NCBI RefSeq assembly: GCF_009707485.1
Contig: NZ_CP046121.1
Coordinates: 3,410,001 to 3,474,000 of the forward strand
Direction of reading: 5' to 3'
Source of the DNA: Nostocoides sp. HKS02
GTDB taxonomy: Bacteria > Actinomycetota > Actinomycetes > Actinomycetales > Dermatophilaceae
DNA length: 64,000 nt
Shown: positions 33,647 to 43,657 of the stretch, in pieces
How positions within the stretch are numbered: the stretch's first letter is position 1
Layout of the letters: each line of letters starts with the position of its first letter
Notes under the pieces: model-generated
Databases searched by the model: none
What the model was told of the DNA's origin: nothing
The model's input: the letters and a program-made list of their open reading frames with translations, nothing else
Translations under genes and position numbers: made by a program

Positions 33647-33652
33647 AGTCTA
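33647..33652 (-). promoter_or_regulatory. -10 element for leaderless S4-protein transcript
   Basis: TAGACT on the minus strand ends six bases before GTG 33640. The intervening CGGGGG is not positioned as a useful Shine-Dalgarno. Confidence 0.45.
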
Positions 33653-33672
33653 GGCACCCAGTTTGGCGCGGC

Positions 33673-33966
33673 TCAGCTGGCCGCCGGGACGCTGTGACCG
33701 GCGTAGTGGGCCTCGCGCTCGTCCTCGGTCATGGCACCCCAGACGCCGTAGGGCTCGCGAACGCGCAGGGCGTGGTCGCGGCACTGGCGCAGCACGGGGC
33801 AGGCGAGGCAGACCTCTTTGGCCTGCGAGTCACGCGAGCGACGGGCGGGACCCCGCTCGCCTTCGGGGTGGAAGAACACCTCGGGGTTCACCTGGCGGCA
33901 GGACCCCTCGAGCTGCCAGTCCCACAGATCCGCAACCGGACCCGGAAGCCGCGACAGTTCAGCCAT
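33673..33966 (-). CDS. whiB3: WhiB-family iron-sulfur regulator, WhiB3/WhiD type
   Basis: A 97-residue WhiB protein with four cysteines in the C-x(n)-C-xx-C-x5-C pattern: GSCRQVNP, then VCLACPVLRQC. YGVWGAMTEDER is the turn that contacts sigma factor. The start MAELSRLPGPVADLWDWQLEGSCR is close to Streptomyces WhiD and mycobacterial WhiB3, which supports that subfamily. In mycobacteria it senses redox and NO through its 4Fe-4S cluster and binds the principal sigma factor. ATG 33966 follows GGGGAGG. It lies between the sigma gene and guaB as in mycobacteria. Confidence 0.9.
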   Translation of the reverse strand: MAELSRLPGPVADLWDWQLEGSCRQVNPEVFFHPEGERGPARRSRDSQAKEVCLACPVLRQCRDHALRVREPYGVWGAMTEDEREAHYAGHSVPAAS

Positions 33967-34157
33967 GTCGATGTCACCTCCCCGCGGCACGGTGCCGCTC
34001 GTCAAAGGACGCTACCCCGCTGTGACCTGCGGAAACAGACTCGCAAAGTAAGGAGTTGTTCAAGGACCTGGCAGCCGCCGGGGTGCCATATCAGATGCTG
34101 GACGGGCGTGGGAAGGGGAGGTGCGCGAGCCGGTCGAGGGGCCCGGTCGGCGCCGGT

Positions 34158-34163
34158 TAGGAT
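34158..34163 (+). promoter_or_regulatory. -10 element for leaderless guaB transcript
   Basis: TAGGAT ends six bases before ATG 34170, and no ribosome binding site precedes the start. Confidence 0.5.
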
Positions 34164-34169
34164 TGTGCA

Positions 34170-35751
<1,582 letters not shown>

Positions 35752-35973
35752 CGCCCGGTACGCGCCCGACCGGCATACGCCATCGGTGTGAACACAGTCG
35801 GGCAACGATCGATCTACGCTGGGAACGGCCCACGTTGGCGGCCGGTGCAGGGGCGCGTTCGCCCGAGGACCTCGCCCACGCGGGTCTGTCCGCGTAGGCG
35901 ACCCGTGGCGTCCCGTCGCCGGCCGCCCCCTCACCCCCGGCGGCGGGACGTCCACCCGGCACGAGGAGCCCGA

Positions 35974-35979
35974 TAGCAT
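35974..35979 (+). promoter_or_regulatory. -10 element for leaderless guaB3 transcript
   Basis: TAGCAT ends six bases before GTG 35986, in the roughly 230-base gap after guaB. Confidence 0.5.
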
Positions 35980-35985
35980 CCTCCG

Positions 35986-37107
35986 GTGACTGAGATCGAG
36001 ATCGGACGCGGCAAACGCGGCCGTCGGGCGTACTCCTTCGACGACATCGCGGTGGTGCCCTCCCGGCGCACGCGCGACCCGGAGGAGGTGTCCGTGAGCT
36101 GGCAGATCGACGCCTACCACTTCGACATCCCGGTGATCGCCGCCCCGATGGACTCGGTCATGTCACCGGACTCGGCCATCGCGCTAGGCCGGTTGGGCGG
36201 TCTGCCGGTGCTCGACCTCGAGGGTCTGTGGACCCGCTACGAGGACCCCAGCGCGTTGCTTGCCGAGATCCCGACTCTCGACCCGGCCGTCGCCACGGCG
36301 CGCATGCAGGAGATCTACTCCGCCGAGATCCAGCCTGAGCTGATCGCCGAGCGGCTCCGCCACATCCGCGACGCCGGGGTGACCGTCGCGGGCGCGCTGA
36401 GCCCGCAGCGCACCCAGCAGTTCTGGAAGACCGTCGTCGACGCAGGCGTGGACCTCTTCGTCATCCGCGGCACCACCGTCAGTGCCGAGCACGTCTCCAG
36501 CCGCGCCGAGCCACTCAACCTCAAGCGCTTCATCTACGAGCTCGACGTGCCGGTCATCGTCGGTGGGGCCGCGTCCTACACCGCGGCGCTGCACCTCATG
36601 CGCACCGGTGCGGCGGGCGTGCTCGTCGGCTTCGGCGGGGGAGCGGCGCACACCACCCGGCGCACGCTGGGCATCCACGCCCCGATGGCCAGTGCCATCG
36701 CCGACGTCGCGGCCGCGCGTCGCGACTACCTCGACGAGTCCGGCGGCCGCTACGTCCACGTCATCGCCGACGGGGGAATGGGAGATAGCGGCGACATCGT
36801 CAAGGCTGTCGCCTGCGGCGCCGACGCCGTCATGCTCGGGGCGGCCCTGGCGCGCGCCACCGACGCACCGGGCCGCGGCCACCACTGGGGCCCCGAGGCG
36901 CACCACCCCGACCTGCCCCGCGGCGAGCGCGTCGAGGTCGGCGCCATCGCCCCGCTGGAGCAGGTGCTGTTCGGACCCGGCCGCACCGCGGACGGCAAGG
37001 GCAACCTCATCGGTGCGCTGCGGCGGGCCATGGCCACCACCGGATACTCCGACCTCAAGGAGTTCCAGCGCGTCGAGGTCGTCGTGGCGCCCTACCAGCG
37101 CAGCTAG
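35986..37107 (+). CDS. guaB3: GuaB3 family IMP dehydrogenase-related protein
   Basis: A 373-residue protein of the IMPDH/GMP reductase superfamily without CBS domains: YSFDDIAVVPSRRTRDPEEVS at the start, IPVIAAPMDSVMSP, and HVIADGGMGDSGDIVKAVACGADAVMLGAALARATDAPG near residue 250. Actinobacteria keep this paralogue beside guaB, and the family has been linked to GMP reductase-like or salvage activity rather than IMP oxidation. It should not be assumed to replace GuaB. The GTG start lacks a Shine-Dalgarno. Confidence 0.85.
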   Translation: MTEIEIGRGKRGRRAYSFDDIAVVPSRRTRDPEEVSVSWQIDAYHFDIPVIAAPMDSVMSPDSAIALGRLGGLPVLDLEGLWTRYEDPSALLAEIPTLDPAVATARMQEIYSAEIQPELIAERLRHIRDAGVTVAGALSPQRTQQFWKTVVDAGVDLFVIRGTTVSAEHVSSRAEPLNLKRFIYELDVPVIVGGAASYTAALHLMRTGAAGVLVGFGGGAAHTTRRTLGIHAPMASAIADVAAARRDYLDESGGRYVHVIADGGMGDSGDIVKAVACGADAVMLGAALARATDAPGRGHHWGPEAHHPDLPRGERVEVGAIAPLEQVLFGPGRTADGKGNLIGALRRAMATTGYSDLKEFQRVEVVVAPYQRS

Positions 37108-37115
37108 CTCGTCAG

Positions 37116-37130
37116 GTTACCGACAGTAAC
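37116..37130. promoter_or_regulatory. GTTAC-CGACA-GTAAC operator-like palindrome
   Basis: A perfect 5-base inverted repeat with a 5-base centre, nine bases past the guaB3 stop and about 60 bases before the penicillin acylase start. TTAC-N5-GTAA-type sites are common TetR targets in actinobacteria, but no regulator gene is adjacent. Confidence 0.4.
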
Positions 37131-37190
37131 TTCCGGTCGTCCGTCTCGTTGTCAGCCTGCACACCAACGGCGGTGACGGAGGACTGAGGC

Positions 37191-39959
37191 ATGCGCACAC
37201 CCATCGGCGGGATCGGCGGGACCACGGCACTGGTGGGGGCGGGGGTGTGCGCGGCCTTCGTGGCGGTCACGCTGGCCGCACCCGCCACCGGGGCTGGAGC
37301 GGACGACTACGGCTCGCTCTGGAACATCCTTCCCCCCGGCCAGTCGGGCACCATCACTGCCCCGGACCTGGTCCAGGTGGCCAGCGGCGACCCGAACCGG
37401 ATCGCCGTCGACGGGAAGAACGCGCCGCCGAACTTCGCCGACCAGCTCGAGAAGTACGACGGCCTCAACCGGCGGGACCCGGCCGGCATCACGACCGCCG
37501 ACATCGGGTCCTACTACAAGCGCGCGGGATTCACCCCCGACACGGTCGTGCGCCAGAGTGCCCCCAAGTCCGGGGTGTCGATCCGGTGGGACTCGTACGG
37601 CGTCCCGTACATCACCGGCGCGACGTACGACGACACCATGTGGGGCGCCGGGTATGCGGGCACCAAGGACCGCATGTTCCTCATGGACGTGCTGCGGCAC
37701 GCCGGCCGAGCCCGCCTCGCGGAGTTCGCGGGCGCGACCCCCGGCAACCTCGAGATGGACCGCGAACAGCTCCGGTCGGCGTTCTACACCGAGGCCGAGG
37801 CCCAGGCCCAGCTTGGCAACGCGGCCATCCGGTTCGGGGCCGAGGGCCAGCGCCTCCTGCAGGGGGCCGACGCGTTCATCGCCGGGATCAACGCCGCCCA
37901 GGACGCGATGTGCCCCGGTGGGAGCCCCGTCGCCCCCAGCTGCCCGGCGGAGTATGCCGCGCTCGGCAAGACCCCGCAGCCGTGGACCCGCGCCGACGTC
38001 ACCTATGTCGCTTCGCTCGTGGGCGGCATCTTCGGCAAGGGCGGCGGCAACGAGTACCAGAACGCCCTCTGGCTCCAGCGCGTGCAGGCGAAGTTCGGTG
38101 CAGCGCAAGGTCGCTCCATCTACAACGACCTCCGGGAGAAGAACGACGCCGACGCGCCCACGACCGCTGAGACACGGTTCCCGTACGGTGGCGGCCCCGT
38201 CAACGAGCGCCAGCCAGGGGTGGCCCTACCCGACGTCAACGGGCCACAGGCGCCCGGGACGGGCGCGGCCATCGACGGCACGACGCTGCCGTCGGGCCTG
38301 CCCGCGCTCACCCCGGGAGGTCCGTCGCGGGACCTGTCGATGAACACCCCGATGGGCACCATCGACGTGCCCATCGTCAGCCGGGGCATGTCCAACGCGA
38401 TGCTGGTGGACGCCAAGCACTCAACCACCGGCCACCCCGTCACGGTGTTCGGCCCGCAGACCGGCTACTACACGCCGCAGCTGCTCACCGAGGAGGTCCT
38501 CGACGGCCCCGGCATCAAGGCGCGGGGCGTGTCGTTCGCCGGAACCAACCTCGTGGTGCAGCTCGGGCGCGGGGTGGACTACGCCTGGTCAGCCACCAGC
38601 GCCTCCAGCGACCTGGTGGACACCGTCGCCGAACGCCTGTGCAACACCGACGGCTCCCCGGCCACGGTGAGCTCGACGGCATACCTCCGCGACGGCACGT
38701 GCGTGCCGTTGGAGCGCTACCAGCACTCCTACCTCGCCACGCCCAGCCCGGCATCGCCGACGCCGCCCCAGAAGTACACCTACCTCGTGCTGCGGAGCCG
38801 GCACGGCATCGTGCAGCTGCGGACCACCGTCAAGGGGGTGCCGGTCGCCATCGTGACCCAGCGCAGCACCTACCAGCACGAGGTCGACTCGATCGCTGGG
38901 TTCGCCCGGCTCAACGACCCCGGCTACACCCGGGATGCCACGTCGTTCAAGGCAGCGGCAGCGGGGATCGACTACACCTTCAACTGGTTCTACGCCGACG
39001 ACCGGGACATCGCGTACTTCTCCTCGGGTCGGCTGCCGCTGCGAGCCGCGGGCACGGACTTCGACCTGCCGCGCTGGGGCGACGCCCGGTACGACTGGAC
39101 CGGATGGCTGGCCGACTCGGCGCACCCGCAGCAGGTCAACCCCAGCCGCGGCTACTTCGTGTCGTGGAACAACAAGCCGGCGCCCGGGTTCGCTGCCGCC
39201 GACAGTGTGTGGGCGTACGGCACCGTCTACCGCAGCCTCGCGCTCGAGGACCGCATCAAGGCGGCCACTGCCAACGGCGGCAAGGTCGACATCGGTCGAG
39301 TGACCGGTCTGGTCGAGGACGCCGCCACCGTGGACAGCCGGGCCGTCTACACGCTGCCCGCCCTGCTGCGGGCCATCGGCGACGACCCTGCGACGGCCCA
39401 GGCCCGGGCGCTGCTGCAGGCGTGGCTCGCGGACGGGGCCCATCGGGTCGACCGGGCGAGGACCGGACACTACGAGCACGAGGCGGCGATCCGCCTGTTC
39501 GACGAGTGGTGGGACGGCGGCGGCTCGGCGGTGGCTCGGGACGTGCTCGCCGGTCGACTCGGCGAAACCCTCACCAGTGAGCTGCCACAGCCCATCGACG
39601 ACCACCCGCGACAGGGACGTGGCTCGAGCTGGAACGAGATCGCCTGGTACGGCTACGTCAACAAGGACCTGCGCGAGCTGGCGGGGACGCCGTTCGCGTC
39701 GTCGTACGCCAACCACTACTGCGGTGCCGGCGACGCCGTGGCGTGCCAGGCCACGCTGCGCACGTCCCTGGCCGACGCGATCCACCGGGCGCTCGCAGAC
39801 GAGGGAGTGAGCAGCGTGGACCAGCTGACCTACGACAAGCACCTCGACGACATCCGCTCGGTCACCGCGGGGGTGGTGGGCGTGCGACCGATCGACTGGC
39901 AGAACCGGCCCACCTTCCAGCAAGTGGTGGCCTTCACCGCTCACCGGCCCCGGACCTAG
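37191..39959 (+). CDS. Secreted penicillin acylase family protein (Ntn hydrolase)
   Basis: A 922-residue precursor with a signal peptide (about residues 1-34, ending in the ATGAGA region). The alpha part includes WDSYGVPYITGATYDDTMWGAGYAGTKDRMFLMD near 133-165, typical of the family. The beta chain should begin with the nucleophile Ser at about S401 (GMSNAMLV), generated by self-cleavage. Members hydrolyse beta-lactam side chains, acyl-homoserine lactones or other amides, and substrate cannot be predicted. ATG 37191 follows GGAGG. A TTAC-type palindrome lies upstream. Confidence 0.85.
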   Translation: MRTPIGGIGGTTALVGAGVCAAFVAVTLAAPATGAGADDYGSLWNILPPGQSGTITAPDLVQVASGDPNRIAVDGKNAPPNFADQLEKYDGLNRRDPAGITTADIGSYYKRAGFTPDTVVRQSAPKSGVSIRWDSYGVPYITGATYDDTMWGAGYAGTKDRMFLMDVLRHAGRARLAEFAGATPGNLEMDREQLRSAFYTEAEAQAQLGNAAIRFGAEGQRLLQGADAFIAGINAAQDAMCPGGSPVAPSCPAEYAALGKTPQPWTRADVTYVASLVGGIFGKGGGNEYQNALWLQRVQAKFGAAQGRSIYNDLREKNDADAPTTAETRFPYGGGPVNERQPGVALPDVNGPQAPGTGAAIDGTTLPSGLPALTPGGPSRDLSMNTPMGTIDVPIVSRGMSNAMLVDAKHSTTGHPVTVFGPQTGYYTPQLLTEEVLDGPGIKARGVSFAGTNLVVQLGRGVDYAWSATSASSDLVDTVAERLCNTDGSPATVSSTAYLRDGTCVPLERYQHSYLATPSPASPTPPQKYTYLVLRSRHGIVQLRTTVKGVPVAIVTQRSTYQHEVDSIAGFARLNDPGYTRDATSFKAAAAGIDYTFNWFYADDRDIAYFSSGRLPLRAAGTDFDLPRWGDARYDWTGWLADSAHPQQVNPSRGYFVSWNNKPAPGFAAADSVWAYGTVYRSLALEDRIKAATANGGKVDIGRVTGLVEDAATVDSRAVYTLPALLRAIGDDPATAQARALLQAWLADGAHRVDRARTGHYEHEAAIRLFDEWWDGGGSAVARDVLAGRLGETLTSELPQPIDDHPRQGRGSSWNEIAWYGYVNKDLRELAGTPFASSYANHYCGAGDAVACQATLRTSLADAIHRALADEGVSSVDQLTYDKHLDDIRSVTAGVVGVRPIDWQNRPTFQQVVAFTAHRPRT

Positions 39960-39962
39960 GCT
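39957..39962 (+). promoter_or_regulatory. -10 element for leaderless aldehyde dehydrogenase transcript
   Basis: TAGGCT, sharing its first three bases with the acylase stop codon, ends seven bases before ATG 39970. Confidence 0.45.
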
Positions 39963-39969
39963 GACCCCC

Positions 39970-41563
39970 ATGGCTCCGGAACTCATCGCCGACCCCGAGA
40001 CCGACCCCACTGCCACGTATGCCGTGGACCCGGCTCTCGTGCGACGGCTGGTTCGGCGGGTGGTTGCCACCCCCCGGGCAGCCACCCACACGAGCCACAC
40101 CCCGATGACCGGCGCACCACTGGCCACGCTCCCGCTGTCGACCCCGGCCGACGTGACCGTCGCGGTGGACGCCGCGCGGGCGGCCCAGCGGTCGTGGTCC
40201 CGGACGCCGATGGAGCTGCGCGAGCGCATCTTCCTGCGCTACCACGACCTCGTCCTCGAGCGTCAGGCCCAGCTCCTCGACACGGTCCAGCTCGAGTCGG
40301 GCAAGACGCGCCGGCAGGCGTTCGAGGAGGTCGCCGACGTGGCGATCGTGGCCCGGCACTACGCGCGGTCCGGCGCGGCATACCTGCGCCCACGCCGCCG
40401 GGCCGGGCTCTTTCCGCTGCTGACCCAGACGATCGAGCACCACCACCCGCGCGGCGTCGTCGGGGTGGTCAGCCCGTGGAACTACCCCCTGAGCCTGGCC
40501 GTCACCGACGCCATCCCGGCTTTGATGGCCGGCAACGCCGTGGTGCTGCGGCCCGACCTGCAGGCGTCGCTCACCGCGTTGCAGGCCGTGGCCCTGCTGA
40601 CCGAGGCCGGGCTCCCCGAGTCCGTGCTGCAGGTCGTGCTCGGCGACGGCCCCACGGTCGGCCAGGCGGTCGTCGACCTCACCGACTACGTCTGCTACAC
40701 CGGCTCGACCGCGACCGGTCGGTCCGTGGCGACGTCGGTGGCGGGGCGGCTCGTCGGCTACTCCCTCGAGCTGGGCGGCAAGAACTCGATGTACGTCGCC
40801 GAGGACGCCGACCTCGACAAGGCCGTCGAGGGCGCCGTGCGGGCGTGCTTCTCCTCCGCCGGTCAGCTCTGCATCGCGGTCGAACGGCTGATCGTGCACG
40901 AGTCGGTGGCCGAGGAGTTCACCCGGAAGTTCGTGGCGGCCGTCAAGACGATGCGGCTCGGGGCCGACCTCGCGTACGGCGTCGACATGGGGTCCTTGGT
41001 CTCCGCCGCGCAGCTCGAGGCGGGTCACCGCGCACGTCGACGACGCGCGGGCCAAGGGTGCGAGGGTCCTCACCGGGGGCCGACCGCGCCCGGACCTCGG
41101 CCCGTACTTCTACGAGCCCACGGTGCTCGAGGGCGTGAGCGCGGCCATGGACCTGCGCGACGACGAGACATTCGGCCCCGTCGTCGCGATCTACCGCGTC
41201 CACACCGACGACGAGGCCGTGCGGCTCGCCAACGACACCGACTACGGGCTCAACGCCGCCGTCTACACCCGCGACGTCGCGCGCGGTCGGCGCATCGCGA
41301 CCGCGATCCAGGCCGGCACCGTCAACGTCAACGAGGCGTATGCCGCCGCCTGGGGCAGCGTGGCCGCTCCGATGGGCGGCATGAAGCAGTCGGGGATCGG
41401 TCGGCGCCACGGCGCCGAGGGCATCCTCAAGTACACCGAGTCGCAGAACGTCACCGCGCAGTACCTCGTGCCGGTCGCCCCCGTGCGTGGGATGTCGGAG
41501 GAGACCTATGTCCGGCTGATGACCGGCGCCCTCAAGACGTTGAAGGCGCTGGGCCGCCGGTGA
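39970..41563 (+). pseudogene. Succinate-semialdehyde dehydrogenase-like ALDH, interrupted by a +1 frameshift
   Basis: With one G removed near 41019-41020 the sequence gives a 530-residue aldehyde dehydrogenase of the NADP-dependent succinate-semialdehyde type. It has GVVSPWNYPLSLAV (near 160), LELGGKNSMYV with the catalytic Glu, FSSAGQLCIAVER with the catalytic Cys, and a C-terminal GGMKQSGIGRRHG in the shifted frame. Uncorrected, the first frame runs on into the next gene as a false fusion. It overlaps choD by four bases, suggesting an operon. A sequencing error is likely. Confidence 0.8.
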
Positions 41564-43269
41564 GTGCGAGCTCGGCGCCGGCTGACTACGACGTCCTCGT
41601 CGTGGGGTCCGGCTTCGGCGGGTCGGTGACGGCGCTGCGCCTGGCCGAGAAGGGGTACCGCGTCCACGTCGTCGAGTCGGGCCGGCGCTTCCGAGACGAG
41701 GACTTCGCCAAGACCTCGTGGGACCTGCGGAACTACGTGTGGGCGCCCCGGCTGAAGTGCTTCGGCGTCCAACGGATCCACCGCCTGCCCGACGTGGTCA
41801 TCCTCGCCGGTGCCGGCGTGGGTGGCGGGTCGCTCAACTACGCCAACACGCTCTACGTGCCGCCGGCGCCGTTCTTCGCCGACCACCAGTGGGCCGACAT
41901 CACCGACTGGCAGCGCGAGCTCGCCCCGCACTACGCGATGGCCTCGACGATGCTCGGCGTCGTCACCAACCCCTGCGAGGGCGTCGTCGAGGACGTCATG
42001 CGGGCCACGGCGCGCGACCTCGGGGTCGAGGACACCTTCCGCAAGACGCCTACCGGCGTGTTCTACGGGATGCCGGGACGACGGGTCCCGGACCCCTACT
42101 TTGGCGGCGCCGGGCCGGACCGCACGGGGTGCACCGAGTGCGGCAACTGCATGGTCGGCTGCCGGGTCGGCGCGAAGAACACCCTCGTCAAGAACTACCT
42201 CGCCCTCGCCGAGCGACTCGGGGTCACCATCGAGCCGTTGCGCACGGTGGTGCGGGTCGCGCCCCGCGCCGGCGGTGGGTATGCCGTGACCCACGAGGCG
42301 AGTGGCGCGTGGTTCCGCCGCGCGCGGCATACGGTCACGGCCGACCAGGTCGTGTTCGCGGGCGGCGCCTGGGGCACCCAGAAGCTCCTCCATGCCATGC
42401 GCCAGACGGGGGTCCTGCCGCGGATCTCCGCGCGCCTGGGCCACCTCACGCGCACCAACTCCGAGGCCCTCAACGGCGTGATGATGGAGAAGGCCAGCCC
42501 CGCGGCCGACCTGTCGCGGGGGGTCGCCATCACCGCGTCGTTCCACCCGGACGCCGACACCCATGTCGAGAACGTGCGCTACGGCAAGGGTTCCAACGCC
42601 ATGGGTGTCATGGCCACGATCCTCGTGCCCGGCGGGTGGCTGCCGCGGCCGCTGCGGTTCGTCGTCGAGGCGGTGCGGCACCCCGTGATCTTCGTGCGGT
42701 CGCTGTCGCAGTACCGCTGGAGCGAGCGGACCGTCATCGGCCTGGTCATGCAGTCGCGCGACAACTCGCTGCAGGTGCGCGGTCGGGTCGGCCTCTTCGG
42801 CGGCCGGGGGCTCACCTCGCGCCAGGGCCACGGGGAGCCCAACCCGACGTACATCCCCGCGGGGCAGACGGCGATGGTGGCCCTGGCCCGCAGGCTCAGC
42901 GAGGCCACCGGGCTGCGTGCCTTTGCCGGTAGCAGCATCGGCGAGATCGTGAACATCCCGATGACCGCGCACTTCCTCGGCGGGGCGACGATCGGGTCGA
43001 GCCCGGAGCGCGGCGTCATCGACGGGTACCACCGCATCTGGGGTTACCCCGACCTGCACGTCGTCGACGGGTCGGCCGTCTCGGCGAACCTCGGCGTCAA
43101 CCCCTCGTTGACGATCACGGCCCAGGCCGAGCGCGCGATGTCGTTGTGGCCCAACAAGGGCGAGGCCGACCCGCGGCCCTCGCAGCGGGAACCGTATGCC
43201 GTCGTCGAGCCGGTCAGGGCGGGGCGCCCTGCGGTGGTGCGGTACACCCACGAGAGCGCTGTGGTCTGA
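41560..43269 (+). CDS. choD: GMC oxidoreductase, cholesterol oxidase-type ChoD
   Basis: A 569-residue flavoprotein with the FAD motif VLVVGSGFGGSVTALRLAEKG near residue 14, RRFRDEDFAKTSWDLRNYVWAPRL, LAGAGVGGGSLNYANTLYVPP, and the terminal GMC block HVVDGSAVSANLGVNPSLTITAQAERAM. It resembles mycobacterial ChoD over its whole length. Despite the name, ChoD homologues are not proven sterol oxidases. GTG 41560 overlaps the ALDH stop. The order guaB-guaB3-choD matches mycobacteria, with an acylase inserted. Confidence 0.85.
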   Translation: MSASSAPADYDVLVVGSGFGGSVTALRLAEKGYRVHVVESGRRFRDEDFAKTSWDLRNYVWAPRLKCFGVQRIHRLPDVVILAGAGVGGGSLNYANTLYVPPAPFFADHQWADITDWQRELAPHYAMASTMLGVVTNPCEGVVEDVMRATARDLGVEDTFRKTPTGVFYGMPGRRVPDPYFGGAGPDRTGCTECGNCMVGCRVGAKNTLVKNYLALAERLGVTIEPLRTVVRVAPRAGGGYAVTHEASGAWFRRARHTVTADQVVFAGGAWGTQKLLHAMRQTGVLPRISARLGHLTRTNSEALNGVMMEKASPAADLSRGVAITASFHPDADTHVENVRYGKGSNAMGVMATILVPGGWLPRPLRFVVEAVRHPVIFVRSLSQYRWSERTVIGLVMQSRDNSLQVRGRVGLFGGRGLTSRQGHGEPNPTYIPAGQTAMVALARRLSEATGLRAFAGSSIGEIVNIPMTAHFLGGATIGSSPERGVIDGYHRIWGYPDLHVVDGSAVSANLGVNPSLTITAQAERAMSLWPNKGEADPRPSQREPYAVVEPVRAGRPAVVRYTHESAVV

Positions 43270-43309
43270 GGCAGGTGGTTCGTGGGCTGGTCATCGTCGA
43301 CGCGACGGC

Positions 43310-43519
43310 GTGCTGGTCGACAGCGATCGGCACCTCCAGGAGGCGGGGGCCCAGACCTGCGTGGCGTCGTCGGGGTCCCACACGCGCATCGTCGCGTACT
43401 GCGCCCTGACGCCGGCCAGCTTGCTGACCGAGGCCGACCAGCGCATCGTCGCCATGCGCGACCTGCCCGGCGCGGTCCTCGCCGCCCTGGCGCCAGCAGG
43501 CGACGGGCGCCCGACGTAG
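43310..43519 (+). pseudogene. Possible remnant of a GNAT toxin-like acetyltransferase
   Basis: A 69-residue frame (GTG 43310 to TAG 43519) reads HLQEAGAQTCVASSGSHTRIVAYCALTPASLLT, resembling the segment of TacT-type GNAT toxins before their acetyl-CoA loop. It stops before the loop itself and has no start signal. A truncated, decaying gene is the best reading; chance similarity cannot be excluded. Confidence 0.3.
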
Positions 43520-43584
43520 GCACGGCAGCACGGAAGGCGGCCAGTGCTGAGGTCCCCTGCGCCGCAGCAACAGCCGCCTTCGGA

Positions 43585-43629
43585 TGGTGCGGTTGGAGAC
43601 GAGCCGGGGATGGGTCTCCAACCGCACCA
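43585..43629. terminator. 16-pair hairpin between choD and the ABC genes
   Basis: Perfect 16-base arms (43585-43600 and 43614-43629, TGGTGCGGTTGGAGAC and its complement) with a 13-base loop. It lies between convergent transcription units and probably terminates both. Confidence 0.65.
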
Positions 43630-43657
43630 CCCAGAAAACGACTTGTGGGGGTGGGAG

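Noticed and set aside
41564..43269. Single 1099-residue ALDH-ChoD fusion protein
   Set aside because: The apparent fusion arises only because of the frameshift in the ALDH gene; the true ALDH C-terminus is in another frame and choD has its own start.
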